The position numbers and the translations under genes were made by a program. This document shows positions 7,477-16,786 of a DNA stretch of 33,489 bases, piece by piece. Below the pieces are notes generated by a model that saw only the letters and a program-made list of their open reading frames with translations, was not told the DNA's origin and ran no database searches. This stretch comes from Candidatus Rifleibacteriota bacterium (lineage in GTDB: Bacteria; Muiribacteriota; Ozemobacteria; Ozemobacterales; Ozemobacteraceae): the NCBI GenBank assembly GCA_028691595.1, contig JAQUZA010000004.1, positions 1 through 33,489 of the forward strand, given 5' to 3'. Numbering within the stretch: position 1 is the first letter of the stretch; each line of letters begins with the position of its first letter.

Positions 7477-8779
7477 TGGTTGCTTCCTTTGAAAGTGTTG
7501 ACAGGCTATGGAAAAGGTTTTCCTGGCTGCCCGTTAAAAATGCGAGTTCGCAGATGTGCTGAAGAAGGTCACACTTCAGCGTTAATTCGGTCTTATTGGC
7601 ATCTATCAAAGCTCTTTTGGCATCAAGCAATTCATGAAAATCCCTTTCTCCGGCTTCATAGGCTTTCTGCGTTTCAAGCTCTGCCCTTTCGGCAAGCCTG
7701 ATCAGACCATTTCTGATGTTGGCAAGTTCTTCGCCAATAGATTCAATCTGGCTGTGCAACCTGGTGATGCGTGCATTCAATGTTACTTCAAAAGCCTTTT
7801 TCTCAAATTGTGCCTTTTCGAGGGCAGCTTTGTTTGCCCTGATGTTAGCGCTGTTGCGGTCAAATACCTGCAAAGGAAAGCTCAGTTCAACTTCGCACGC
7901 CTGTTCACCGGTTTCTCTAAATCTACTGACCCTGGCGGCCATTGTCATATCTGGCGAAGCTTCAGATTTCGACAGTTTGAGAGCTCTGCTTTCTCTTGTT
8001 ACCTGTTCTTCCGCAATCGCCAGGCCTGGATACAGTTGTAAACTTTCTGAGGCAACGGCAGAATCGAGATATGGGGTAATGTCTATCTGGTCTACATTTA
8101 GAGTCACGGCAGAGAATTCGGCATGGCTGCAGTTCCAGGTGGCGGCAAGATCGGTTCTGGCAATTTCAAGTTCTCTAAGTTGCTGGCGTAAATGAGCTTC
8201 TGCTGTCGAAAGTTCGACCATGGCACTGGTTTCATCTATTGCCGGTTTTTCGCCGGCGGCAACGCTCCGACTGATGCTTTCAGTGGCCAGTCTTGTCAGA
8301 TCAGCACTCTGGCTTGCAAGCTCGACGAGCTTCTGCATAAAATATACATGAATAAAAAACCTGGCAGTATTCATCTGCAGTTCTAGTAAGCCCAGCCCTG
8401 CATCGAGTCTGGCAATCTGCAGGTCTGATTCTGCAAGTCGTCTTTTATTTCTGGTTTTGCCTGCGGTAACAATGGTTTGCGCCAGACCAACCGAAGATTT
8501 AATTACAGCTGTGCCTGCAAATTGTCCACTGCCGCCAAATTCGTCGAAACCGATAGCCAGTTCCGGGTTGGGAAGCCTTGCTGCTTGTGCTTTGGTGCCG
8601 GCAGCCACATCGATAGCCTTTTTAAGAGCCTTGATGTGATTGTTTCTCTCGGCGGCAAGCGAGACAGCTTCTTTCAAACTGAGAATGTGTTCAAAATCCT
8701 CAGAGGCAAGCAGTGGTTGGCAGCAGAGAAATAAAAGAAATATAACAGCCAGGCTTTTTATCAGACCTGATTTGTTCAT
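7469..8779 (-). CDS. TolC-family outer membrane efflux channel (CusC/CzcC-like)
   Basis: This 436-aa protein has a signal peptide (SLAVIFLLFLCCQPLLAS, cleavage near residue 26). Two long heptad-rich helical stretches follow, with typical TolC/OEP segments: LSLKEAVSLAAERN near the start, ARLPNPELAIGFDEFG, and VGLAQTIVTAGKTRNKRRLAESDL. It forms the outer-membrane trimer of the metal efflux complex. The length fits the CzcC type. The twin cysteines near residue 20 lie within the hydrophobic core rather than in a clear lipobox, so lipidation is unlikely but possible. The ATG is preceded by AGGAGA (8 nt). It is the first gene of the operon, directly after the predicted promoter. Confidence 0.9.
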   Translation of the reverse strand: MNKSGLIKSLAVIFLLFLCCQPLLASEDFEHILSLKEAVSLAAERNNHIKALKKAIDVAAGTKAQAARLPNPELAIGFDEFGGSGQFAGTAVIKSSVGLAQTIVTAGKTRNKRRLAESDLQIARLDAGLGLLELQMNTARFFIHVYFMQKLVELASQSADLTRLATESISRSVAAGEKPAIDETSAMVELSTAEAHLRQQLRELEIARTDLAATWNCSHAEFSAVTLNVDQIDITPYLDSAVASESLQLYPGLAIAEEQVTRESRALKLSKSEASPDMTMAARVSRFRETGEQACEVELSFPLQVFDRNSANIRANKAALEKAQFEKKAFEVTLNARITRLHSQIESIGEELANIRNGLIRLAERAELETQKAYEAGERDFHELLDAKRALIDANKTELTLKCDLLQHICELAFLTGSQENLFHSLSTLSKEATIE

Positions 8780-8797
8780 AAATTCTCCTGAAAAATG

Positions 8798-8819
8798 GTA
8801 TGACTTTTGTATGACTTTT
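8798..8819 (-). repeat. 11-bp tandem operator-like repeat in the efflux leader
   Basis: GTATGACTTTT occurs twice head to tail (8798-8808, 8809-8819); on the transcribed strand it reads AAAAGTCATAC twice. It covers the predicted transcription start (near 8816) and early leader of the efflux operon. An 11-bp period places both copies on nearly the same helix face, as expected for a regulator binding side by side. No regulator gene is adjacent. Confidence 0.55.
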
Positions 8820-8822
8820 TTG

Positions 8823-8852
8823 ATTCTAAGTTATCGGTCGACAAATAGTCAA
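8823..8852 (-). promoter_or_regulatory. Sigma70-like promoter of the efflux operon
   Basis: Read on the minus strand, TTGACT (8852-8847) and TAGAAT (8828-8823) are separated by 18 bp. The transcription start should fall near 8816, inside the tandem repeat, leaving a leader of about 38 nt before the TolC ATG at 8779. Confidence 0.65.
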
Positions 8853-8932
8853 TGCCTGACTTGTGCCAGAGCTCAAAAAGTATTAGTCTGAGAGAGTATT
8901 GCCTGCAAAATGTGTGAGGCACGAGGTGAAAC

Positions 8933-9211
8933 ATGAGAAAAAACGCTGCTGTTCTGTTCGCTATGCTGGCTGTATTTGCTCTTGGCTGTGGAAGCTCCGA
9001 AAACACGACAACCACAACAACTCCAGCCCCTGAAAATTCTGCAAAAGTTGCCCCATCCAAAATGGATGAACTCCGCAGAAAGGCTGACCTGACTGAGGCT
9101 GCCAGTATGGTTGGGTATGACGGCAAGGCTATCAAAGAAAGTCTGCATAAGGTTTTAGACGAGCAGGAAAATGCTGCAAAAAGACTTGAAGACCTTAACA
9201 ATATTCGCTGA
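8933..9211 (+). CDS. Small lipoprotein of unknown function
   Basis: This 92-aa protein has a short basic N-terminus, a hydrophobic segment and a lipobox ending FALGCG, with the lipidated Cys at about residue 19. A Thr/Pro/Ala-rich linker (six consecutive Thr) follows, then a charged, probably helical C-terminal part near 43-92. GAGGTG lies 5 nt before the ATG. It diverges from the efflux operon and precedes the TPR gene on the same strand. The lipoprotein call is secure from the sequence; the function is not recognisable. A longer overlapping frame on the opposite strand lacks such features. Confidence 0.75.
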   Translation: MRKNAAVLFAMLAVFALGCGSSENTTTTTTPAPENSAKVAPSKMDELRRKADLTEAASMVGYDGKAIKESLHKVLDEQENAAKRLEDLNNIR

Positions 9212-9315
9212 GGCTAAATTTTAACGGCAGGGTTTATACCTGTCTGCTTGTCTGCAGTTACAATTATTGGCCAGGCCGGTATGGCTGGTCTGATTTGAAG
9301 AAAAGGGGTTTTAGA

Positions 9316-10773
9316 ATGCCGAAATTGAAAATGCTGCCCATAATGCTGCTTGTATTCGCGGGCATTTTTCTGTTTGCAGATTTTATCGAAGCTTCAACAC
9401 CAAAGTTTCACGTAGATGTAGGTTTGAACCACTTTTATAAAAACCGTTACCTTGAAGCTTATCGCGAATTCAAGGCAGCCCTTGAGCTTGATCAACGGTA
9501 TCCCGAAGCCCACTATAATCTTGGCCGGGTCTACAAGGCTCAGGGCTTTATCAAAGAAGCCCTTATTGAGTTTCAGATCGCCGTTCAACTCAAGCCCGAT
9601 TATCAGGCTGCCCGTCGCGAACTCGAAGCATTAAAACGCACTCTTGAAGATGATGTCGCTGCTCAGCTCAAGCTTAAAGGCAAAGAAACAGTACAACAGA
9701 CTGAATTCAGTTCTTTGACGACTGATGAAGCCGAAAAGCGTGCCCGGCAACTCCTGACCCAGGGAAGAAGCGAAGAAGCCCTGAAATATTTTGATCTGGC
9801 ATTGCGCGATCGACCTGATGATGCAGCCCTGAACAAGCTTACCGGGTTTTTGTTTTTTAAACAGAATCGTTACAATGATTCTCTTGCGCGCTACCTCAAG
9901 GCTCAGGCCGCATCGCCTGCCGATGCAGAAATTCCCTACGCCATCGGTCTGATCTACATGAAGACCCAGATGCCGCAGAAAGCTGAAGGCTTTTTTAATC
10001 AGGCCATAAGACTGCAAAACGATATGATCAAGGCTCACTTTGCCCTCGGCGAATCATATGAAGCCCAGGATCGTCTTGAAGAAGCTGTTTTTCAATTCAA
10101 AAAGTGTCTCGAAATCAGCCCTAAGCTCAAAGAAGCCCAGAGTAAACTTTCTTATCTGGCAGGTCGCCAGAGCTATAATTATTTCAGTCGGGGCTCTTAC
10201 TTTTACCAGCGGGCTGAATATGAAAAGGCAGAGCCTCTGCTGGCCATGGCCCGCACTTACGGAACTCTCACCAGCGACCAGATAAGGCAGGCAGACGAAA
10301 TGATCAACACCAGCCGTTTCTGGATCAACAAAAAGCGTGCTCAGGCAAAAGTTGAACTGGAGCGGCGACAAACCAGCAATGAAGCCAATATTGGCCGAAC
10401 AATCGATGTTTACGAAGTAAGCCGCAATGCTGTGCCCTATATTGGCCGGGCAGTTGAATGGCAGGGTGTTATTGAATTCGTGACCACACGAAAGGGCAGG
10501 AAAGTTCTCTTTGTCAACAGTCAGCCCTCAATAAATCCTGATGCCAACATGGATTATTCTTTTGAAGTTGAGTTTCCGAAAGATCTGCCAGCTGACCCGA
10601 GAATTTCTCTGAAGTCAGGAGTGGTTGTTAAGGGGAGAATCCTTCGGATCGATAAAATCAAAAATCTTAATTCAGGCTCGTTCAGCTCTCGAAGACAACC
10701 AGTGGTTGAGGCCAGCGAAGTCACGTTCAGTAAACAGAATTACGATCCGCCACTTGTTTTGCAGTTTTTTTGA
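9316..10773 (+). CDS. Exported TPR-repeat protein
   Basis: This 485-aa protein has an N-terminal hydrophobic signal or anchor segment (LPIMLLVFAGIFLFADFIEAS), so it acts outside the cytoplasm. At least five tetratricopeptide repeats follow: two near residues 35-100 (AHYNLGRVYKAQGFIKEALIEF is a good example) and three or more near 145-280. After a helical region comes a C-terminal beta-rich segment (about 365-485) containing YIGRAVEWQGVIEFV and VVVKGRILRIDKI, which may be an OB-like fold. TPRs suggest a scaffold role; the partner is unknown. I chose the ATG at 9316 because AAAAGGGG lies 7 nt before it; an in-frame TTG at 9295 lacks such a site. The gene lies 50 nt before the first SpoIIE phosphatase and may share its operon. 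Confidence 0.8.
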   Translation: MPKLKMLPIMLLVFAGIFLFADFIEASTPKFHVDVGLNHFYKNRYLEAYREFKAALELDQRYPEAHYNLGRVYKAQGFIKEALIEFQIAVQLKPDYQAARRELEALKRTLEDDVAAQLKLKGKETVQQTEFSSLTTDEAEKRARQLLTQGRSEEALKYFDLALRDRPDDAALNKLTGFLFFKQNRYNDSLARYLKAQAASPADAEIPYAIGLIYMKTQMPQKAEGFFNQAIRLQNDMIKAHFALGESYEAQDRLEEAVFQFKKCLEISPKLKEAQSKLSYLAGRQSYNYFSRGSYFYQRAEYEKAEPLLAMARTYGTLTSDQIRQADEMINTSRFWINKKRAQAKVELERRQTSNEANIGRTIDVYEVSRNAVPYIGRAVEWQGVIEFVTTRKGRKVLFVNSQPSINPDANMDYSFEVEFPKDLPADPRISLKSGVVVKGRILRIDKIKNLNSGSFSSRRQPVVEASEVTFSKQNYDPPLVLQFF

Positions 10774-10823
10774 TGCATCATGATTTTTCCTGCTATTTCA
10801 GAGCCCCACCCGGGTTTCAATAA

Positions 10824-13730
10824 ATGAAGTGGCTCTCAAGGCTGCCCGCCACTGTGCGCGCCCGGCCCCTGATGTCTTTATTGAGGGCTGGTTTTAAGGC
10901 GCTGATTATCATTCTGCTGCCCTGGCTTCTTCTTAGTGGCTTGAATGAATATTTTGCCACTGCTGATTTTGCTGAACGTCTGACAGTTGAAAAAAACCAG
11001 ATGACCCAGCTTCTCAGCTCGATTTCATCGAAGGTTGAACCCCGTCAACGTTTTGATGCCGAGTTTCGTTCTCTGGCAGAGATTCCTTTTCCCTCTTCAA
11101 CCTTCGAGCGTCGCATCAGGCAGATGCTGAAGGCCAATCCCGATGCCCTTGAAGTTTTTGTTTACGATGCCGGTGGAAACCTGCTGACCTTACCCTTTCT
11201 TCCTGTTTCCCCAAAGGCTGTAGCCCGGCGTTTTCTCGAATGTGTTCAGCAGCCCTCACTGGCGGCAAAGTATGAACGTTTTATCCTGCAGTTTTCGGGT
11301 TATCGATCAGCCCACAAGCAGATGAATCAGAGCCCTGAATCGATCATCAGAATCGGTTCTTCTCACGATCGTCAGTGGGGTGGCTGGTTTAAACTGCGAA
11401 ATGAGGCTGGAAATTTTAACGGTCACATGGTTGTTTTTATCCGAAAAAGTGCCCTTAAAATTAGCGAGATGCTTGACAGCTCCATTCTGCACGCTCGTTC
11501 GAGATATGGTCGTAACTATCTTTTTGCCTGGCTTGACCCGCTTTCTCCCGGTATTCTACTGCCACCCGATCACGGGTTTCCCCCACAGACGGCATCGGCG
11601 GTCAGTGCGGTGCCCTACGGTGAAAGTGCGTTCATGTGCAATGGGTGTCCCGGGGTGAAGCTTTTTACCGAGGATGGCACAGTTATTGTCGCCAGAACTA
11701 TTTCTGCGGTTGAACATGATCAGCTGTACCGAGGCATAAGTGCTGCTCTTCTTCTTGCGTCTCTGATTGCCTTTATGCTGTTGACTCCTCTTCTGGTAGG
11801 TGTTACAAGACTGTATCCGGGTCTAAAACTTCGTATTGCGGCTCTGTTCCTTTTTGGTGCCGGTATTCCGCTTCTGCTCCTTATTTTTACCGGTTTTGCC
11901 GATCGGACTGAACAGGAAAAGGTTCTGGTTAATAACTGGCAGAAGCGCAATATTGAGGAATTGACCCTTATAGATGAGGGGCTTTCTCATGATTACAGGG
12001 TGATTGAAGATGTTTTCAACTCCCGGGTTGAAAAGGTCAGAAATCTGCCGCAGTCTGAATTTTTAACCGGTTTGAAAAAGACCGGGGAATTGCTGAAATT
12101 TTCTGACATAATGCACCAGATTCTGGTTGTCACCCCCGAAGATGCCTTTTCATTCACCCATGAAACTCCAACAGGTCGAAAAACGGGAAAAAAAGAATCG
12201 ATGGTTATCTACGGCGAAATGCTTCTTGAGATGTTGAACGCAACCTATGATGAGACAGGCAGACAGAAGCAGGTCGATCTGACATCGGTTATCAATAACA
12301 TGGGTGGCTGGCTTGCAAGATCTCTGATTCTCAATTCCCGAAAAGTTGGTATGCTGAATCTTCTTGCCAGCGTTATGCCTACCTACGTTGATTTCTTCGT
12401 TGACGCAGAATGCAAAGCCAGAGCAATGGTTTTTGCTTTTATGTCTCAGAGTGCGTTACAACGCAACTATCTTTATAAAATCAGCAGATCATTTGATTTG
12501 AAGCCAGACCCCATGCTGCCGCGCCTGGCTGCCATACCGGTTTCGCTGTCACCATTCTGGCCCGCGTTTCCCAAAAGAGCCACAGCCAGCAATCAGCATC
12601 TCAGGGCAATTGCCGATCATGTCATCAAAAGCGGAATTCCTGCACATTCTATCGCCGGAATCAGCGAAAAAAAATACCTCTTGAGCGCCATGCGCGGCAG
12701 TAATCTTGACGGTTATATTCTTGTTCTCGCCAGGCCATACGAAATTATAGACAGTAAAATCACGACTCTGCGTCGAAATTTGCAGATACTCGCAATACTG
12801 GTGTTTGCCCTGGCCATTTTTTCTGCAGGTATAACTTCGTCGCTTCTTCTTCAGCCGCTTGGAACCCTTCGAGTTGCTCTTGAAGCGGTCGCTGCCGGAA
12901 ATTTTCGCGTTCAGATTCCCGGGGCAACTGTTTCAGAATTTGCGGCGATGCTTGGCAGTTTAAGCAGGACAATGAGCAATTTTCAGGAGCTTCAGGTGGC
13001 TCGAACAGTTCAGACTACCCTCTGGCCTGAAGAAGCCCTTGTAGGGGAAGACTGGCAACTCTATGGCAGGTGTATTACTGCTACTGAACTCGGTGGTGAC
13101 CACTATGACTGGATGCGCCTGCCAGATGGCAGGATTCTTCTGGCAATTGGCGATGTGACCGGCCATGGAATTGCCCCGGCGATGATTCAGGCCTCGATCA
13201 AGGTCTGGCTTGCCTTAAATGCTGAAAAATGCGACAGTGCACTGGCTCTGCTTCAGATGATAAGCCGGCTTCATTTTAAATATGGGGCGCGAAAACTCTA
13301 TATGACCTGCTGGCTTGGGTATTATACCCCCGCCACCGGTCGGCTCGAGTATGCCTCTGCGGGCCACCCTTACCCGATCATTGTATCTGCCGGTGGCGAT
13401 GTTGAAATTCTGAAACTGCCTGGAATGCCTCTCGGGGTGAAAGAAAACCCCACTATAATGGGTGATCACAGAATTCTTGAACCTGGCAGCAGCATTATTC
13501 TCTTTACAGATGGAATTGTTGAAACAACTGATTTGAAGAATCGCATGATTGGTTTTGATGGCTTTTCGGCTTTGTGCCGCCAGACAGCTGGCATGTCTGT
13601 CGAATCAGCAGCTGAGGCTATTTTTTCTGCCGCTGCCGCCTGGGGCGAGCGGGTCGACGATCAGACGGTTATCATTCTCAAACGGAGTCCTTCAGCCATT
13701 TCGAATGGAGAACCTTATGAAAACAGCTGA
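10824..13730 (+). CDS. Membrane SpoIIE/PP2C-type phosphatase with extracytoplasmic sensor regions (copy 1)
   Basis: This 968-aa receptor-like serine/threonine phosphatase has membrane helices near 24-44, 302-325, 335-357 and 651-675. They enclose two large extracytoplasmic regions, about 45-300 and 358-650. A HAMP-like linker follows (about 676-725), then a signalling helix (ELQVARTVQTTLWPEE) and the SpoIIE/RsbU catalytic domain (about 735-965). Metal-binding motifs are intact: GGDHYD near 756, GDVTGHG near 776, TDGIVE near 894 and VDDQT near 945. Such enzymes dephosphorylate STAS-type anti-sigma antagonists in partner-switching pathways. No such partner is encoded nearby. The ATG has no clear Shine-Dalgarno. 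Its end overlaps the next, paralogous gene by 14 nt. Confidence 0.88.
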   Translation: MKWLSRLPATVRARPLMSLLRAGFKALIIILLPWLLLSGLNEYFATADFAERLTVEKNQMTQLLSSISSKVEPRQRFDAEFRSLAEIPFPSSTFERRIRQMLKANPDALEVFVYDAGGNLLTLPFLPVSPKAVARRFLECVQQPSLAAKYERFILQFSGYRSAHKQMNQSPESIIRIGSSHDRQWGGWFKLRNEAGNFNGHMVVFIRKSALKISEMLDSSILHARSRYGRNYLFAWLDPLSPGILLPPDHGFPPQTASAVSAVPYGESAFMCNGCPGVKLFTEDGTVIVARTISAVEHDQLYRGISAALLLASLIAFMLLTPLLVGVTRLYPGLKLRIAALFLFGAGIPLLLLIFTGFADRTEQEKVLVNNWQKRNIEELTLIDEGLSHDYRVIEDVFNSRVEKVRNLPQSEFLTGLKKTGELLKFSDIMHQILVVTPEDAFSFTHETPTGRKTGKKESMVIYGEMLLEMLNATYDETGRQKQVDLTSVINNMGGWLARSLILNSRKVGMLNLLASVMPTYVDFFVDAECKARAMVFAFMSQSALQRNYLYKISRSFDLKPDPMLPRLAAIPVSLSPFWPAFPKRATASNQHLRAIADHVIKSGIPAHSIAGISEKKYLLSAMRGSNLDGYILVLARPYEIIDSKITTLRRNLQILAILVFALAIFSAGITSSLLLQPLGTLRVALEAVAAGNFRVQIPGATVSEFAAMLGSLSRTMSNFQELQVARTVQTTLWPEEALVGEDWQLYGRCITATELGGDHYDWMRLPDGRILLAIGDVTGHGIAPAMIQASIKVWLALNAEKCDSALALLQMISRLHFKYGARKLYMTCWLGYYTPATGRLEYASAGHPYPIIVSAGGDVEILKLPGMPLGVKENPTIMGDHRILEPGSSIILFTDGIVETTDLKNRMIGFDGFSALCRQTAGMSVESAAEAIFSAAAAWGERVDDQTVIILKRSPSAISNGEPYENS

Positions 13731-16722
13731 TGCCAGAAAAGTTTTTCTGCTGTTGTTGTTATTGGCCATTCTGGCCAATACGATAATTGCAGCCTTTTTC
13801 TGGAACAGAGCATTGCACAAGGCTCAGGCCGCTGAATCACTGCGGCTGAAAAGCTCTTTAAATCGTCTGCGGTCATCTTTCTCGTTTGAAAAGGTTTTTC
13901 TGAAAAAATTTAAAGATCTCTTCGAAAAGGCAAAAGAGCTCAGGAACAGTGAATTTTCTTCTCTCATCGCTGAATGGTCAGAAAGCGCCGGTCTTGTTGC
14001 CGATGCCTGTGAAATTGTTTTCTTCAAAGGGCACCAGCCTGTAAATGCCCCTGAGTTTGAACGAGACGAGTGGGCCTTTTTCTTCGACCGAATAGATTGC
14101 GGTCAATTCAGGAAGTTCAGAACGGCCGGAGAAGAAAAAAATCGTATCGTCAGATTTCTCAACGGTGGTATAGGCTTTGAACGTCTTGAAGGAAAACCCG
14201 GGCAACTGCGTAAGATCAATATTAACGAGCGACGCAGTTATGGCATCTGGTTTTCTTCACCCGGCGAAGGCTTGGGCGATGCTGATGGCATGATTGCCCT
14301 GGTTCACAAGAATAAAATCAGCAATCGTCTGGTCGCCAGGGCTCTTTTTATTGCCCTGAATGTTGGTTGTGACGAGATTGGCTATCTGAACCTCTTTGCT
14401 CCAGAAGATTCATTGTTACAGAAAAATCTTGATCCCTACCGTCTTAAAGCCACTATATCCGCCCTGGATGAAAAGAGCGGTCATGTTGAATTCAAAATTG
14501 ACGGAAAACGTTTGATTGCCTCGCTTGACCCTCATGGGCATGTATTTGTCGCTTTTGATCGACAAATAACCGTTCCGGTGCCGTTCTGGTGCCTGTCACT
14601 GTTTTTTTTCTGGTTTCCGCTCTGGCTAAATTCCTTTATCAGCACAGGTAAAGAATTCAGGCTTTCTTTGCCTGTGCTGCTGACATTCGTTGTGGCCATA
14701 AGTATGGCATTGCCGGTCGCTGCTATTGGCTTTTACTGGAACATATTTCTTGAGTCAAAAAGAGAATCATTGAAAATCTCGGCCTTAGATAAGCTTCAGA
14801 ACCACCTGGTGCAGCTCGACAACAATTCTCTGCAGATTTTCCGCAGCAGTCGCCACGAGTATAAAGCACTGACTGAAATACTTGACGGGAAACCGCAAAA
14901 TCTCCAGCGTTTTATCGATCGCTCTGTCGAGCTTGAGCTTGACGGAATGTATGATACCTGTATGCTGCTGAACGCTGAAGGAGACTTCGTCAGGCCCACA
15001 GCGGGCTCAACTTACGCAGTTCGAAAACTGGTTTTTCATAATCGCGCTTTTCGAGAAAAGACTTTTGAACAGTTTTTTGCCTGGGGATGGGTTCCGTTCG
15101 ATCTCGAAGCTTCATATGCCCTCGAAACACCGGTCGATACTGTTGACGTTGCTGAATTTATCTCTTTGATGCCATCTCAGGGAAAAAACGCTTATTCATC
15201 TTTTGCCAGCTTTACTGCCAAAGACATTATCCGTCTTCATAACAGCAGATTTGACGGTAATACCGAGAATCTCAAAGATGGGGTGTCGTCGATGGTTATG
15301 TCATCATTTATCGGTAATGATGACGAGAGCCCGGTTGCCAGAATTCATCAAAGTCTTGGTGACTTTTTTGATTTTGGTTTCGGGGTGAATCAGTCTCTTA
15401 ATTTTGTTGATATCATCAAAGATGAGTCTGGCCGGGCAATCATGTGCATGATTCTCTTCTCGGGACGCTACAATTATACCAACCGCTTTTTTAACCAGGT
15501 TTTCAGTAATGAAAAGCTTTGGCCAGAGGGTGTAAAGTATCTGGCAATAACCAATCGGCTTTTTAATTCGAATTTCCCCTACCTGGACCTCTGGAAAAGA
15601 ACAGGCTGGCTGATCGATCTGATGCAACCCCCCCGCAATACCCATGTTCAGGAAGTAATGATCAATGACGAGCCGCACCTGTTGTGTGCCTATGTTGGCC
15701 GCAGGTCTCAGGGGTTCATTCTGGCAGCGGCCCTGCCATTGAAAGAAATCGAGTTGCAGCTAGATGGGGTGCGCCGGAGAATGCTTTTTGCTGCACTGAT
15801 TGTCGCTGCGACCCTTATTTTTGTTCTTGTCAGGCTTAATCGCGGTATCGTTCTGCCGGCCAGACTCGTTATGCACGGAGTCAGAGCTATCGAGAGTCGT
15901 GATCATCAGCATCAGATTTCGATTGACACAAATGATGAATGGCAGCAGCTTTCTGAAACTTTTAATGATTCCATCGAGAGCATGAAAGAGCTTGAAGTGG
16001 CTCATTTTGTTCAGACCTGCATTTTGCCGGGTGCCGACATTGTGGCAGATTCATCTGTTTTTGCCGGGAGAACCGTGCCTGCCGACGATGTCGGTGGCGA
16101 TTACTATGATGCTTTTGTCAGTTCATCTGGTGGAATGACCTTCGTCATGGGTGATGTCTCCGGTCATTCAGTTTCTGCGGCTCTGGTTGTTTCAATGGCC
16201 CGTGCCGGTTTTACGGCACTTATCGATAGTGGTCTGCAGATGCCGCATGATATTTTCTGCAGTTTTAACCGCCTGATGCTTGAGCACCTGCGTCGGGTAA
16301 AAATGATGACCTGCTTTTCGGGTTATGTAGACGTTGAAGGTCGTCTGACCTGCTGCAATGCCGGTCAGACGTTCCCTCTGCTGGTAAAAGCAGATGGCAG
16401 CGTCGAAAGCCTGCGTATAATCGGTTATCCGCTCGGAGCAGCCAGGCGAAAGTCATTCAAGTCTGAAACAATTCAGCTACCCGAAGAATGTCGTCTGGTC
16501 ATGTTCAGCGACGGGGTTGTTGAAGCCATGAACGACCGTGATGAACCCTTTGGCTACGAACGCCTCGAATGTCTGGTCAAAGAAATGGGTTGCCGCTGCA
16601 GTCGTGAACAGTTCTTTGACGGAATTTACTCAGCAGTCAGGAAATTTTCTGGAACGGTGCCCTGGGCTGATGATGTAACCGTAGCTTTGCTTGATTACCG
16701 CAAAAAGACATCTTCGGCTTGA
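13717..16722 (+). CDS. Membrane SpoIIE/PP2C-type phosphatase with extracytoplasmic sensor regions (copy 2)
   Basis: This 1001-aa protein has the same plan as its upstream neighbour. Membrane helices lie near 9-29, 289-308, 317-345 and 688-705, with extracytoplasmic regions of about 260 and 340 residues. A HAMP-like linker (708-756), a signalling helix (ELEVAHFVQTCILPG) and a SpoIIE catalytic domain (765-995) complete it. Metal motifs: VGGDYYD near 791, GDVSGHS near 811, FSDGVVE near 930 and WADDVT near 984. The usual final Gly of GDVSGHG is Ser. The sensor regions look diverged from copy 1, so the inputs probably differ. The ATG at 13717 has GGAG 6 nt upstream; a much longer in-frame start inside copy 1 is unlikely. 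The 14-nt overlap suggests coupled translation. Confidence 0.88.
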   Translation: MKTADARKVFLLLLLLAILANTIIAAFFWNRALHKAQAAESLRLKSSLNRLRSSFSFEKVFLKKFKDLFEKAKELRNSEFSSLIAEWSESAGLVADACEIVFFKGHQPVNAPEFERDEWAFFFDRIDCGQFRKFRTAGEEKNRIVRFLNGGIGFERLEGKPGQLRKININERRSYGIWFSSPGEGLGDADGMIALVHKNKISNRLVARALFIALNVGCDEIGYLNLFAPEDSLLQKNLDPYRLKATISALDEKSGHVEFKIDGKRLIASLDPHGHVFVAFDRQITVPVPFWCLSLFFFWFPLWLNSFISTGKEFRLSLPVLLTFVVAISMALPVAAIGFYWNIFLESKRESLKISALDKLQNHLVQLDNNSLQIFRSSRHEYKALTEILDGKPQNLQRFIDRSVELELDGMYDTCMLLNAEGDFVRPTAGSTYAVRKLVFHNRAFREKTFEQFFAWGWVPFDLEASYALETPVDTVDVAEFISLMPSQGKNAYSSFASFTAKDIIRLHNSRFDGNTENLKDGVSSMVMSSFIGNDDESPVARIHQSLGDFFDFGFGVNQSLNFVDIIKDESGRAIMCMILFSGRYNYTNRFFNQVFSNEKLWPEGVKYLAITNRLFNSNFPYLDLWKRTGWLIDLMQPPRNTHVQEVMINDEPHLLCAYVGRRSQGFILAAALPLKEIELQLDGVRRRMLFAALIVAATLIFVLVRLNRGIVLPARLVMHGVRAIESRDHQHQISIDTNDEWQQLSETFNDSIESMKELEVAHFVQTCILPGADIVADSSVFAGRTVPADDVGGDYYDAFVSSSGGMTFVMGDVSGHSVSAALVVSMARAGFTALIDSGLQMPHDIFCSFNRLMLEHLRRVKMMTCFSGYVDVEGRLTCCNAGQTFPLLVKADGSVESLRIIGYPLGAARRKSFKSETIQLPEECRLVMFSDGVVEAMNDRDEPFGYERLECLVKEMGCRCSREQFFDGIYSAVRKFSGTVPWADDVTVALLDYRKKTSSA

Positions 16723-16748
16723 TTCAATCAGGCTTTGGTAGGGAGGTC

Positions 16749-16778
16749 TTGCTTTTATACATTTATCTGGCCTATAAT
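16749..16778 (+). promoter_or_regulatory. Promoter giving a near-leaderless ccs1 mRNA
   Basis: TTGCTT (16749-16754) and consensus TATAAT (16773-16778) are 18 bp apart. Transcription would start near 16784-16786, at or within about three bases of the ATG at 16787, and no Shine-Dalgarno precedes that ATG. Confidence 0.65.
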
Positions 16779-16786
16779 CAGCAGTC

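Noticed and set aside
8776..9201. 141-aa minus-strand frame over the lipoprotein gene
   Set aside because: It would cover the efflux promoter and the lipoprotein; the plus strand has a lipobox and ribosome site while this frame has neither.
9295..9315. TTG start for the TPR protein
   Set aside because: AAAAGGGG, the ribosome site for ATG 9316, lies inside this extension, so the TTG start has no site of its own.
13549..13716. Longer N-terminus for the second tandem phosphatase
   Set aside because: It overlaps the catalytic end of copy 1 in another frame, and the ATG at 13717 has a well-placed GGAG and a normal membrane anchor.
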